DNA of 64,000 nt. Source: Heterohyrax brucei (taxonomy: Eukaryota > Chordata > Mammalia > Hyracoidea > Procaviidae). Below are positions 37,325-50,322 of the stretch, one piece after another; within the stretch, counting starts at the first letter, position 1, and every line of letters starts with the position of its first letter. The position numbers were made by a program, and so were the translations under genes. The notes beneath the pieces are model-generated. The model did no database searches and was not told the DNA's origin. It saw only the letters and a program-made list of their open reading frames with translations. The stretch is taken from the NCBI GenBank assembly GCA_028571685.1, contig CM053158.1, positions 58,744,001 to 58,808,000 of the forward strand, written 5' to 3'.

Positions 37325-37420
37325 CATGACTTTGGACTTGATATTTGAGACCCAATCCCAGTGCTGCCACAAAGTAACTTATTACTTCTCTAAACCTCAG
37401 CTTAAAATCGGCCAAAAACA
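37325..37420 (+). mobile_element. MIR fragment
   Basis: gacccaatcccagtgctgcc and acttctctaaacctcagctt fit MIR. Confidence 0.7.
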
Positions 37421-38189
37421 CCTCAAAAAAACTCTAATGCCTTAATTTTCAGGATTATAAAAATACATGTAAAATACAAGATCATAATTAGCATTCAAAT
37501 TTTAACTATTATTGTGATGTGATACCAAGGTAATCTTAGGCAATCAAATCCACAGATAAACATGTCTGGTCCTTGAAAAAAGTATAAGAATTCCCAATTT
37601 AACCTTCAAAGTTGGTTTTCATAAGACAGAAATATGGTTTCTTTGATATTTATTCCTTATGAGATAGTACAATACAATAACAGTCTACAGTACTGAGACT
37701 CAACAGTAATTTTTGATCTACCTAGTATCCACAAGAAATAATTTGCATATATCTGATGGAAGATCTTCTTCATGAGTTGTTACTATTTTCATGTTATTTC
37801 AAAGACTATTCTGCATACCTAAAACATTCAGAGAAGCAGCCTTAACCAGAAATGATAAATTAGAAATAAGGGCTATTTGTGGCAGGTACATAGATATCTA
37901 GAAATTCAACGAGTGAAGGCAATAAGAAAATTAACCTCACTGGAAATTCAGATAAAGTTTACTTGGCAGAAAACCATTAACTTGTCAGGGAATTAAGTAA
38001 GGAGTCCATAATTCTTGCTAAATGCATCACAGCCTGAGTATCTACTGAAGATCTTAAATATTTAAGTACTTAAAACTAGTCTACTTCTGAGAAGCAAGTA
38101 TGCTTAAGTCACTGATTTATTCACTGAATATTTTCTGATTTGCTATGTGTTGGGCACTACTCTGGGTGGTGGATTAATACTATTTGGTT
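37421..38189. other. Unique intron with a faint L2/MIR-like end
   Basis: 38130-38180 (gctatgtgttgggcactact) resembles a MIR/L2 phrase. The rest is unrecognised. Confidence 0.45.
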
Positions 38190-39265
38190 TGTTTTTTGTT
38201 AGGTGCCACTGAGTCATCTCCAACTCACAGCAATCTTACATACAACCGAAAAAAATACCACCTGGTTCTGCACCATCTTCACAGTCATTGCTATGCTTGA
38301 ATCTATAGTTGCCAATCCATCTCACTGATGGTCTTTTTTTTCACTCACCCTATAACTTGACCAAACATGATGTCCTTCTCCACGGACAGCCTCTCCTAAG
38401 AACATACGGAAAATTGTGAGATAAAGTCTCGCTATCCCTGCTTCTAAGAACCATCTTAGCTGTACTTCTTCCAAGACAGATACGTTTTTTTCTTTTGATA
38501 GCCCTTGGCATATCCAATATTCCTTGTCAATGCTATAATTCAAAGGCATCAATTCTTCTTTAGTCTTCCTATTCACTGTCCAATTTTCACATGCATATGA
38601 AGCAGATGAAAACACTATGGCTTGGGTCAGGAACATCTATGTCCTTAAAGTGACATCTCTGTTTGTCAACACCTAAAAGAGATCTCTTACAGTGGGTCTA
38701 CCCAATCTGTGCTCAGTTTAATTTCTTCACTTTTGCTTCCATGGGTACTGACTGCGGACCCAAGCAAAATGAAATCCTTGACAATTTCAACCTTTTCTCC
38801 ATTTATCATAATGCTGCTTTTTGGTCCATTTGTGAGCTTTTTTTTTTTTCTTTTTTATGTTGACGTGTAACCCATATCAAAGACTGTGGTCTCTGATCTT
38901 TATCAGTAAGTGCTTCACATCCTCTTCACTTTCAGAGCTAGGTTGTCTCATCTGCATGTTGTTAGTGATGTCCCTTTCTTCTTCATATAGTCCAGCTTCT
39001 TGGACTATTGCTCATCATACAGACTGAATAAGTATGCTGAAAGGATATAACACTGATGCACACCTTTAATGACTCTAAACCATGCAGGATCCCCTTGTTT
39101 TGTTTGAACAATTCCCTCTTGATCCATGTATAGGTTTCTCACGAGCACAACTAAGTATTCTAGGATTCCCATTCTTTGCAGTGTTATGTATACTCTATTA
39201 TGATCCACACAGCAGAATACTTTTGCATACTCAACAGAACATACGTAAATGTCTTTCTGGTATTA
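38190..39265 (-). mobile_element. RTE (RTE1/BovB-like) LINE fragment
   Basis: The minus-strand frame 39005-39208 (MDHNRVYITLQRMGILEYL; VRNLYMDQEG; WFRVIKGVHQCYILSAYLF) matches the BovB-clade reverse transcriptase around the RQGCILSP motif. 38322-38636 gives YACENWTVNRKTKEELMPLN, the region downstream of RT. The 3' end at 38190 carries the same cacctaacaa tail in reverse. The arginine-glycine of the RQG motif is altered, so the copy is dead. Confidence 0.9.
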
Positions 39266-39280
39266 ACTGGATTAATAAAG

Positions 39281-39438
39281 CCAAAACCAAAGCCACTGCT
39301 TTTGAGTCAATTCCGACTCATGGCGATCCTGCAGGTCATCATAGAAATGCCCTACAGAGTTACCAAGGAGCACTGGACAGATCTGAATTGCCAACCTTTT
39401 GGTTAGCAGATGTAGCACTCAGCCACTATGCCACCAGT
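39281..39438 (-). mobile_element. AfroSINE, short form
   Basis: gcttttgagtcaattccgac, gttaccaaggagcactggac, head actatgccaccag. It lies 15 bp from the RTE fragment. Confidence 0.92.
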
Positions 39439-39786
39439 CACTGGACTAACAGTAAGAAGCAAAACAGACAAGGCTCCCTGCCCTCAGGTACTGACATTTT
39501 GGTGGGAGAAAGGTTAAACCAAACCAAGCCCACTGCCAGGGAGAAAGATTAACAGATAATAAATTTGTGAACAAGACGGCCAATGCTAGGAAAGGCGGTA
39601 AGTGACCAGAAGTGGGCAGATCTCTTAGTGTAGTCAGCAGAGGCCCTCAGTGAGAGACATGTGAACTAACACCTGAATGATATGAGAAAATCTTGCAAAC
39701 ATGGGATCATACACATTATAAGCCACTGCTCTTCATGATCATGTCTACCGAAGCAGATTCTATCCATCTGCCTGTGCCCCCTCAAT
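39439..39786. other. Unique intron sequence
   Basis: Only a SINE tail scrap (aaccaaaccaagcccactgc at about 39517) is recognised. Confidence 0.5.
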
Positions 39787-39868
39787 AACAGTATTTACCG
39801 AGTACTTACAATGTTCCAGTCACTGTGCCAAGTTCTTGATATGCATTACTTCATATAATCCTTATGAG
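39787..39868 (+). mobile_element. MIR fragment
   Basis: cgagtacttacaatgttcca and gtgccaagttcttgatatgc fit the MIR 3' half. Confidence 0.7.
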
Positions 39869-39870
39869 AG

Positions 39871-40031
39871 TCCAAAACTAAACCCAATGCTGTCTAGTCA
39901 GTTCTGACTCATAGCAACTATAATACAAAACAGAACTGCCATGTAGAGTTTGCAAAGAGCAGCTGGTAGATTCAAACTGCTGACCTTTTGATTAGCAGCT
40001 GAGCTCTTAACCACTGTGCAACAAGGGCTCC
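39871..40031 (-). mobile_element. AfroSINE, short form
   Basis: cccaatgctgtctagtcagt to ccactgtgcaacaagggctc. Confidence 0.92.
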
Positions 40032-42474
40032 ACTTACAAAATAAAGTCACTTAATAATTACAGCAGAAACCCACAAAGTGATTTTTTAAAAACAGAAGCT
40101 TCCACACTGGTGCCCAAGAGAACAAAGCCAGCAGAAAAATAACAGATATTATAATTTTCAGAGTAGAATTAAATATCAAAAAATATATATAGCCTAGAAA
40201 AATGCACCAGGGATGTTAACAACATGATACCCAAGTATGGGCTAAAGCCAGACGTGCGTGAGCTGCTCTCCTTTTTGAAAGGATAGAACTTAAGACAGAC
40301 AGATTTTAATACACAGAATATGGCAGACTCAGAATATGGCAGACTCAGAATATGGCAGAATATGGTGACTCAGTAACAACACTCCCAATCCCTCCCCTCC
40401 TCGCCTGCCTTCATCTACTGCACCCAAAAATTACATCAACTTCCAAGTACCCATATGTCTTAGGAAGGACTTAGGACACCATTCTGTTCCATGAAAGCTT
40501 TTGTCTTCCAGGTAAACAGAGGGACATATAAAACTAGTACTGGTCCTGCCCTTCCCCTTCTTCATGCTTTGAACAGGGCCATGATGCCTAAAAGTCCAGC
40601 AGCTACATTGTGGCCATGAGTCAATGAGCTGGAATACTGATGCCAGTGAAACACCTTGAAACACCAATGCCCTCACTTACCCAGTACACAGCCTTTGTCT
40701 AACCATCTCCAGATTTCTTTTTATGGAAAGAAAATAAAAAGTATTTGGTTACGCTGCTGTAGTCACATTTTCTATTATAAGTAGGCTAAATGCAACCTAA
40801 ACCGACACAGAAAGATGAAGGAAGAAGGTATTACACATGGGACGAAAAACACAAGCAAAGGAATAATAAAGACAGATCGCCTTCAAAAACTAAAAAAATT
40901 AAGAGAAAATCTCCACCTTTATCCAATAGCTTTCTTAAGTGTTTACACAGAGGAGTCTCGTTACTGCATTCTGATCCCAGTAAATCCTATACACAGGAAC
41001 AGTGTCCCTTCAGGACAACGTGGCCAACATACAACAATGGAAACGTAGTATTTTCAAAATTGTGCAGCACAAAGGAAATTTGTCCAAAGAATGAGAAAAG
41101 TAAATAGCAGCTGGTTTCATGTAAACAAAACTTGAGAAAATATGCACCAAAATGTGACAGTAATTTTTCTACATTAAGATGACTTTACTGAATTGTTCTT
41201 TCTAAAAATACTTGTTTATTTAACAGATAATGAAAAACTGTAGACTAAAATTCCTATTTGAGAAGTAATAATTTTTCTTGAATTAAAGAATAAACTATTG
41301 CTCATTCTTCATAGAACATCAATAAAGTTATACTAATATAAATGCCATTTGGTGACTCAAACTCTGATTAAAGGGGAAATTTCATTTGCATTTGTTTAAT
41401 ATTAATAAGATTAATAAGAAACTCTCATTACACATTTATTGAAAACCTGAACAATAAAACAATGGACAAACTCCAAGAGCAAACAGAGACTTTTTTCTTT
41501 TCCCATGAAGAGTACATTACGGAATTTTAACAGATGTTCTATGTGGTCATAGTTAATAAAATGAATTATGTAGGATTAAAATAAGATTCAATATGTTTGC
41601 ATTGGATTTTAACTAAAAAATGATTTCTCATTAAAAGTTTGGAAAGATTTATAATCACTTTTTCCAGTAATCGTTTTCAAGAGGAAGACATACTATCTGG
41701 AAAGACAAGGCAAAATTATATGCAGCCAAACAGAAGTGAAATGTCAAGATAAACCAAAAGAAAAAGGAAGATGTAAACCAAGGCAACAATTTCATGTAAA
41801 CACACAGACACACAGCACTGATACAAGGAGGAAAAACTTTCTTCTATTTATCACTAAGTTTCGCTCTTCTTTTTACTACTATGAAACTGGGAAGCAGCAT
41901 ACTGGTTTAAGGATAGTAGATAAGAGAAGTTATAGCTCTATTAGCTTCATAACATTCTTCAACAGAAAAACTCAAGTGTTGTAATCTCGCGGTCAGAATG
42001 TGTTCCTCTAAATAGGTAATCTTACCTGGAAATTAAAATTCAGTAATCAGTAATCTAAACAAAAAAAAAGGATGAACTTTTTCAATTCATTTACAGTAAT
42101 AATTTTCAACAACTTAAACATCAATTAAGGTAATTTTATACTATTATAGCAATAAGCTGTTTTTCCCACAGAAGTTGTCAATGAATATAAAATTGGTTGC
42201 AATTCATTAACTGAATAAACAATTTCTGTTCCAGAAAACATTTGGATGAAACATTCCCCAACTGTGGCTGAGAAGCTCCACAAGTAATAACTGTTATTTG
42301 GCTTCTAGTACAAACCCAATGACTGTTACCCTTCATCATGAAATGGCATTCTCATACTGAAATGCAGACAGATCAAGGTTGCATACCTGTTCAGTACCTA
42401 AAAATCCAGAAGCAGATTTCTTAACATCCGAGTCTCTAGAAGGCCATATTAACGTAATAGCTGCCTCACAGGAC
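40032..42474. other. Unique intron sequence
   Basis: Longest repeat-poor stretch. The only local structure seen is the 16-bp tandem at 40315-40372. The frames at 40790-41107 and 41736-41984 are Lys/Arg-rich AT-sequence readings without a domain. Confidence 0.55.
40315..40372. repeat. 16-bp tandem repeat, about 3.5 units
   Basis: agaatatggcagactc occurs at 40315-40330 and 40331-40346, then in a partial and a variant copy. Confidence 0.9.
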
Positions 42475-42740
42475 TGCTGTCAGATTCACAGAGTAACAGT
42501 CTGTGCAAAGCTTTATCTGCAGAGGAGCAAATTCAGGTCCAGAAAAGTTAAGTAACTTTGTAAGAGGAAACAGCAAGTGACAAAGCTGTATCTCACAAGC
42601 AGGTGTTGTTTCCTATCAAAGTCCTTTACACTGTTACCAAGAATACTAACAATCGTATCTAACATTTCAGGCACCGTATAAAACACCTTACATAGATAAC
42701 TTCATTTAATTTTCATAATAACTTCATGGTGATTCAAATA
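42475..42740. mobile_element. MIR-like fragments
   Basis: ccagaaaagttaagtaactt and caggcaccgtataaaacacc fit MIR phrases in a decayed state. Confidence 0.5.
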
Positions 42741-42761
42741 ATCAGTTCAAGATACACACAC

Positions 42762-43399
42762 ACAAATGTTTATTGAGGCACAGTCCACAACAGCAAAAAA
42801 GATGGAATCAACCTTAGTGCCCATCAATAGATGAATGGATAAACAAACTGCGGTATATATAACTACGGTATCCATACACAATGGAACACTATGGAATGAT
42901 AAAGAACAATGATGATTTTAGGAAGCACCTCATAAGCTGGTATCAACTAGAAGACATTATGCTCAGTAAAATCAGTCAGCTGCAAAAGGACAATATTGCA
43001 TGAGACCACTACTACAAGCACTTTAGAAAGCACTTATGCACAGAGGGAAAGATGCTTTGACCGCTACATGGGTAGGGAAGGAGAGGGTTGGTCACAGATT
43101 AGATAGTTGGCAGGAATTCAGTTAGGTAAAGGGTATAAAAGCACTCAGTAGAAGGCAGGTCAGCATAAACAGATCACACCATAAACTAAAAGGTTTTCTA
43201 AACTCAACCTGACATTTCAAAGGACAGAGTAGCAGATACAGGGGTCTGGGGACCGTGTTTTCAGAGGACATCATGGTAAACTAGTATAACTAGTCTTTTG
43301 CACCCCATATTGGTAAGTGATGTTCAGGGACTTAAAAGCCAGCAAGCTGCTATCCAAGGAACATTAATTAGTCCCAATCTACCTGGAACAGATGATGAC
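42762..43399 (+). mobile_element. L1 ORF2 end and 3' UTR, broken off by an LTR
   Basis: It starts in the C-terminal ORF2 text (cagtccacaacagcaaaaaa; aatggaacactatggaatga), enters the 3' UTR at about 43030 and stops at gatgatgac, where an LTR begins. The rest of this 3' UTR is not found beyond the LTR. Confidence 0.88.
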
Positions 43400-43692
43400 T
43401 GCCGTGGATCAAATTGTGTCCCTCCAAAAATATGTGTAGCTATGTAGTTAGGCCATAAGCCCCTGTATTCTACAATCGTCTTCCATTTTGTGATTTTGCT
43501 GTGCTGTATGTTAAAGGATTAGGGTGGGACTATAAACCCCTTTATAAGATCACCTCCCTGCTCCACTGTAAAGGGAGTTACCCTGGAGTATGGCTTGTCC
43601 CACCCTTAATCTTTTCGTCCTACAAGAGATAAAAGGAAAGAAAAGCAAGCAGAGAATTGGGAACCTCACACAATCAAGAAAGCAGCACCAGG
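43400..43692 (+). mobile_element. LTR fragment, same family as 361-872
   Basis: The blocks gatcaaattgtgtccctcc, aggattagggtgggactata and gagaattgggaacctcacac parallel the LTR at 361. Its 3' part is missing where the L1 at 43693 begins. It is younger than the L1 it entered and older than the L1 that cut it. Confidence 0.75.
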
Positions 43693-44471
43693 GGGGTATG
43701 AGTCAAGACGGTGGACTAAACACATGTCTCCCTAAATCCCTCTGGAAACCAAGACCTGAACTGATAACTAAACGGAGCCTCCTGGATATCTAGTGAGCCC
43801 TAGGGCTGTTAATTTAGTCTTCATACCACTGAGTGGAAAGCTTTTTCTCTTTCGCTGACCCTCGCTCTTGGTGAGCGCTGGCTTTGACGGATTGAGGGTA
43901 ACTCACCATTTTAACTTTTTTTTTCTCTGTCTTGGCCAGTGGGCAGAGCTGGAACTTGACTGGCAGCTGGTCTCAGATGCGTTGCTGGTGGGAACGGTGG
44001 GCAAGACTGACATATTCTGAGAGCTCAGCTTTGGACTCTGTGCATCTCAGCACCTTTGGCCTCTCTGCCTCTGCCACTGACTGGCCTGTGCCAGAGCAGG
44101 TGGGGAGCTTGTGTGGGACACCATCTTATTCCACTGGGAGGCAGATATATCCCTACAGAGGGCTCAGCAGGACCTAATTCCTAGGCTAGAAGACAGCATC
44201 TAACCAGAGGAAAGCACTTTTCCAGCAGTAAAGCAGTATTCTACACAGTGTAGCCTATGGCTGGGACCTGGCAGCAGGGGTCAGCAGGGCAGTAGCCTTT
44301 CTGTATTTTGAACTAGTTTATAACATCTGGGGATGGATAGAGAGGTGCTTACTTTGCCAGATAGTAAGAGGGACCAGTACACCTAAAACCTGACTGACTT
44401 TGGAAGTTGTCAGATATCTTTTACCTTTCATTTTAAGACAGCCTAGAGAAACAACTCTACTGACTCACATG
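43693..44471 (+). promoter_or_regulatory. L1 5' UTR (internal promoter region)
   Basis: This GC-richer leader starts ggggggtatgagtcaagac and is shared with 12641-13547 and 50323-51180. L1 5' UTRs are known to hold an internal pol II promoter. I infer that role from position; no specific factor site was assigned. Confidence 0.6.
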
Positions 44472-45354
44472 ATGTCCAAAAAGCAACAAACTCTGGATAA
44501 AAGTGTAACCAAGAAATCACCCACGGCTTCAGAAGGTCCCCAAAAAGAAACAACCACAGAACTTCCAAGATGAAGAAACCTTTCTGAAACTATCAGAAGG
44601 TGAATACAAAAGGATTATATACAGAGCCCTCCTAGACCTTATACAAAATGCAGAAGAGCAAAACAAAAAATTAAGCAAGCTGTTCGATCCGATGGAACAC
44701 CAGTACTCTGAAATCCAACAGATCAAGAACAAAATCAAAGACATAGAAACTTCAAAGCCAAGAAAACAGAATGGAAAAAAGGAAAAGAGAATTTCTGACT
44801 TGGAAGACAGAGCTACTGACTCCAGCATCTATGAGGAGAAATCAGAAAAAAGAAACAAGAAAAATGAAGAAGCAGTAAGAAGCATGTGGGACTCTGTTAA
44901 GAAGAACAATCTGAGATTAATTGGAGTTCCTGAACAGGGTGAGACACCTGAGAACACAGAAAATACTGCTGCTGAGCTGCTGACAGAAAACTTCCCAGAA
45001 ATTATGAAAGAAGACAATATAGATATCCAAGATGCATAATGAATGCCACTCAATATAGATCTCAAAAGAAAGACCCAAAGACATATTATAATTAAGCTTA
45101 ACAAAATGAAATATAAGCTGAAACCCTTAAAGGCAACAAGACTCAAAGCAAAGCTAACATTCAGAGGGAAACCCTGGAGGCTTTCATCAGATTTCTCAGC
45201 CAAAACAATGCTGGCACACAGACAGTGGCAGGACATATTCAAAGCCCTGAAGGAGAAGAACTTCCAACCAAGAATTACATATTCTGCAAGACTATCTTTG
45301 AAATATGAAAATGAAATTAAGACATTTGCAGATAAACAAACCCAGACTTTGTAA
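44472..45354 (+). pseudogene. L1 ORF1 remnant
   Basis: It starts MSKKQQTLDKSV. The middle frame 44692-45039 gives the coiled-coil end and the RRM segment LRLIGVPEQGETPENTENTA. The last frame 45043-45354 gives the C-terminal domain RQWQDIFKALKEKNFQPRIT. An early frame break separates the N-terminus from the rest, and another lies at about 45040. ORF1p binds L1 RNA as a trimer; this copy could not make it. Confidence 0.9.
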
Positions 45355-45818
45355 AAACCAAACCACAGCTACAAAAATATTGAAAGAATCTCTTGGCTCA
45401 GAAGAATAAAACCACTAATTTCATATTTTAGAAGCAAATACAGAACACATCACACAGAAACTTACTCAATCAAGTTATAATAGTGAAAGAAATGATCCAG
45501 TGATCATATCACAAAAGTTATGAAGTCATCATAATAAAAAGAAGGATGTACTACAGTCATTATACTCCTTCCAGATGGAGAAGTTAATAAGGTTTGTAGT
45601 AATTAAATTGGGTTTATAAGCTTATTAAGACGGATCATAGGGGCAGCCATAAAGCACAATAAAGAAGCAACATATCAAATCAAGAAACATAATACAGGAG
45701 TCTCAACAACCACAAAACCAACCCTGAAAAAGGTGAAAAATCAACTCACAAAGAAGAAGGTCCCAGAAGAGAATAAGAGCAACACAGAAAACATCATCAC
45801 AAAAATAAACATATCACA

Positions 45819-48696
45819 ATGACAGCACTAAACACACACCTATCAACAATTACATTGAATGTAAATGGACTGAACACTCCAGTAAAGTGACATCTTGGAC
45901 CAAAAGACATGACCTATCTATATGTTGCCTACAAGAAACTCACCTTAGACATAAAGATAGGAACAAACTGAAAATTAAAGGATGGAAGAATATATATCTA
46001 GCTAACTATGAACAAAGAAGAGCAGGTATGGCAATTCTAAAGGTAACAAATAACCCAAATGAGAAATGAGAGGGGAGTTGTCATAACAGATCCAACAGAA
46101 ACCAAAAATATCATAACAGAATACTATGTACTGTACTCTAACAAATGTACTGTACTCTAACAAATTTGAAAACCTAGAGGAAATGGACAACTTCCTAGAT
46201 TCATAACACCTACCCAAATTATCACAACATGAAGCAGAACAACTTATTAAACCCATCACAAAGGAAGAGATTGAAAAAGTCATCAAAAAACTACCAACCA
46301 AAAAAAGTCCAGGCCCAGATGGCTTCACCGCAGAATTCTACCAAGCTTTTAGAGAAGAGTTATCTCCAATACTACTGAAACTATTTCACAGTATGGAAAG
46401 GGATGGAATACTCCCAAATTCATTCTATGAAGCCAGCATAATCCTGGTACCAAAGCCAGGAAAAGACCCAACCAAAAAGAAGAACTACAGACAGATATCC
46501 CTCATGAATCTAGACGCAAAATCTTCCACAAAATTCTTGCCAATACAACAACATATCAAAAAAAAAATCCATCATGACTAAGTTGGATTCATACCAGGGA
46601 TGCAAGGCTGGTTCAACATCAGAAAAACGATTAATGGGATCAACCACATAAATAACACAAAAGACAAGAATCACCTGATTTTGTCCATTGATGCAGAAAA
46701 GGCATTTGATAAAGTCCAACATCTATTCATGCTAAAAACTCTCAGCAAAACAGAATAGACGGCAAATTCCTCAATGCAATAAGGGCCATTTATACAAAGC
46801 CAACTGCCTACGTCATCCTCAATGGAAAGAGACTGAAACAATTTCCCTTGATAACGGGAACTAGACAAGGATGCCCACTTTCAACTCTCCTACACAGTAC
46901 TAGAAGTTCTAGACAGAGAAACTAGAAAAAAATTAGAAATAAAGGGCATTTGCACTGGCAAAGAAGTAAAAATCTCCCTATTTGCAGATGATACGATTGA
47001 ATACACAGAGACTCCTAAAAAATTCATAAATACACTACTCAAACTGATAGAAGAGTTCAGCAAAGTCTCAAGATACAAGATAAACCTCAGTATATCGGAA
47101 TTCCTTTAAACCAACAAGATTATTAATGAAGGAATCACCAAACGAATACCATTTACTATAGCCCCTAAGAAAATAAAGTATCTAGGAATAAATCTAACCA
47201 GAGAAATAACAGACCTTTACAAAGAGAACTACAAGCCCTTACTACAAGAAACTAAGAGAGACTAAGATAAATGGAAAAACCTACCGTGCTCTGGATGGGA
47301 AGACTTAACATTGTGAAAATGTCTATTTCACCCAAAGCAATCTACTAATATGATGCAATCCCAATTGAAATTTCAGGGACATTTTTTAATGACATGGAGA
47401 AATAAATCACCAACTTTGTTTGGAAAGGGAAGAAGCCCGGGATAAGCAAAGTGCTACCACAGAAGAACACCACACTGGGAGGCCTCTCACGACCTGATTT
47501 TAGAAACTATTACACTACCACAGTAGTCAAAACAGCCTGGTACTGGTACAAAAAGAATCAGACAGATCAATGGAACATAATTGAGACCCCAGAGATGACA
47601 CTATCTTCTTATGAACAGTTGATATTGGACAAAAGCCCTAAGACATTAAGCTGGGGTAAAAACAATATCTTCAACAAACGGTGCTGGCAAAATTGGATAT
47701 CCATCTGCAATAAACTGAAACAAGACCCATTATCTTGCACCTTATACAAAAACCAACTCAAACTGGATAAAAGACCTAAACATCAAATCTAAAACAATAA
47801 AGCTCATTGAAGAAAAAATAGAAATAACAATGGAAGCTTTAATACATTGTAGACAGACTTCAAAATCTATCAAACAAACCACAGACAACAGAAGTCAAAA
47901 TAGATAAATGGGAACTACTAAGAATCAAACACTTTTGCTCATCCAAAGACTTTATTAATAGAATTAAAAGGCCACCTACAGAATGGAAAAAATATTCGGC
48001 AACTAAATGTCAGACCAACGTCTTATCTCCATAATCTATAAGGTACTACAAAATATCAATAAAGAAAAGATAAATTATCCAATTAAGCAATGGGCAAAGG
48101 AGATGGACAGACAATTCTCTAAAGCAGTGATCCAGGTAGCCAAAAAACATATCCGGACATGTTCACGATCATTAGCTATTAAAGAAATTCAAGTCAAAAC
48201 GACAATGAGATACCATCTCAACCCAACAAGATTGGCCATGATCCAAAAAATGCACAACAACAAATGCTGGAGAGGCTACGGAGAAATTAGAACTCTCCTA
48301 CACTGTTGGTGGGATTGCAGAATGGTGCAACCTCTTTGGAAAACAAGCTGGCACTTCCTTAAAAAGCTGGATATAGATATACCATTTGACCCAGTAATTC
48401 CACTGCTCAGAATATATCTTACAGAATCAAGGCCATGCACACCAACTGACACATGCACACGAATGCTTATCACAGCAAAGTCCACAACAGCAAAAAGATG
48501 GAATCAACCCAGATGCCCAACAGAGGAATGGATAGGTAAACTATGGTATATATATTCAATGGAACACTACGCACTGATAAAGAACAATGATGATTTCAGG
48601 AAGCATCTCATAACCCAGTTTCAACTGGAGTACATTATGCTGAGTGAAAGCAATCAGCAACAAAAGGGCAAACATTTTATGAGACTTCTAAGATAA
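45819..48696 (+). pseudogene. L1 ORF2 remnant (endonuclease/RT), internally deleted
   Basis: It starts MTALNTHLSTITLNVNGLN. The endonuclease is visible only to RAGMAIL (about 46036), then jumps to TNNPNEK and VITDPTETKNI. The RT follows with [23 protein letters not shown] and the FADD active-site box at 46981-46992. The C-terminal part 48007-48696 is an open frame of 229 codons with CWRGYGEIRTLLHCWWDC (zinc-knuckle region) and VIPLLRIYLTE. A 19-bp tandem duplication lies at 46127-46164. Confidence 0.92.
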
Positions 48697-49657
48697 GAAC
48701 TTAAAAACAGACTCATGCATGCAAGAAAGATTCTTTGATAGCTGCAAGGGTGGGGAGGGAGAGAGGGCGAGGGGGGAGAGTTTAGATAATTGACAGAAAT
48801 TTGGTTGGGTCATATCTGTGAAAGTACACATTAGAAAGATCAATATTAACTGGACTTAAACATAACATGATTACTCCTCCCATCTTAACCCAATATTGCA
48901 AAGACAGAGTAGCTGGAGCAGGGGGCCATGGGCTAAGCTCTCAGGGGAAATCAAGGTCAATTGACATAACTAGCATTTTGCTAAGAGTGCCTTCTGCACC
49001 CCACATCAGTGAGTGGCAGCTGCCAAGCTACCATCTGAGGGTACACCAAATGGTCACAACACAGCAGGAACAGATGATCACCAAGGACCAAAACAACATG
49101 GAGGAATGAGAACCTAGAAGACAGACAGACCCACATGAGTGGGTGACTACATCGACTTGTGACCGGAAGAACTGAATGGTGCCCAGCCACCACCAGTGAT
49201 AGCCGTGATGGAGCTCACATAGTTGAGTCTCACTGGCAACACAAGAATAAAAAGGGGTGCACCCTGAGATTTCCACTAAAAGACCACAATTGATGTTCCA
49301 GGGGCATTGGGGTTCCCCTGGGAGCATGGCCCCTGGCCCTGATGCTGCTCGTGTCCATAAATCATAATGGAAGTCAACTGTTCAGACAAGAATGGATTGG
49401 ACTTGGTGACACAGAGTGACCATATCATGTGTGCACTTTATAGTCCTACACATCTAGAGAACATAGTCCTCCTGACCTCTTACCAGAGGCAGGGGAGTAG
49501 GTGGAGAGGAGGGGAAAGGAGACTGTTGGGAGAATGAGACATGTATGGAGCAGAGATGAAGACTGTGCTGTCACTGGGCAGGGAGAGCAGTGGAAGCTGC
49601 ATATAGGTGGGCATGCAAATTTATATGAGAATGTACATTTTCACTCAATCATAAAAA

Positions 49658-50322
49658 AGGACATGAGATGGGCCATACTGCAACAGACTCAATTGAAATT
49701 TTTTTAAAAATCAATATAAAATACTATGAAAACTTGTACTCTAATAAATGTGAACACCTAGAGGAAACAGACAAGTTTTTAGAAACACACTATCTACCAA
49801 AACTAACACAAATAGAATAACACAATAAACTCATCACAAAAAAAGAGAGATTGAAACATAAATTTAAAACTCCCAACCAAAAAAAGTCCTGGCCCAGATG
49901 GTTTTATGGAGAATTCTACAAAACTTTTAGAGAGAATCGTTAACTCCCCTCTTACTAAAAGTATTTCAGAACATAGAAAAGGATGGAATAATTCTAAATT
50001 CATTCTATACCTCATACCAAAACTGAGTAAAAATAGCACAAAAAAGGAAAACTACAGAACAATATCTTTTACGCACTTAGATGTAAAAATCCTCAACAAA
50101 CTTCTAAGCAATGGAATTCCACAACATATCAAAAAAATTACTGTACCATGACCAAGTAGGATTCGTATCAGGGATGCAGTGATGGTTCAACATTAGAAAA
50201 ACAATTAATGCAGTCAACCACATAAATAAAACAAAAGATAAGAATCACTTGATTCTACCAACTGATGCAGAGAAGGCATTTGACAAGGTCCAACATTCAT
50301 TCATGTTAAAAACTCTCAGCAG
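49658..50322 (+). mobile_element. L1 ORF2 reverse-transcriptase fragment
   Basis: It covers the linker and RT front: ggacatgagatgggccatac (matches KMKGDI-type text), KKSWPRWFYGEFYKTF-like text at about 49885, and an end at [21 protein letters not shown]-like text. It is cut by the 5' UTR of the next L1. No 3' end is present. Confidence 0.85.

Larger units (their letters stand above)
43693..49657 (+). mobile_element. Near-complete L1 with an ORF2 deletion
   Basis: 5' UTR 43693-44471, ORF1 44472-45354, spacer, ORF2 45819-48696, 3' UTR 48697-49657 ending tcactcaatcata with a short A tract. It is about 5.97 kb. ORF2 is roughly 0.9 kb shorter than the family's usual 3.8 kb because endonuclease and linker sequence is missing near 46040. 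It carries many stops. Confidence 0.92.

Noticed and set aside
39082-39552. 156-codon plus-strand frame
   Set aside because: It crosses from an antisense RTE fragment into an AfroSINE; no gene signal.
40315-40372. Short direct repeats, considered as a CRISPR-like array
   Set aside because: The units are contiguous 16-mers without spacers, in a mammalian intron; this is a minisatellite.
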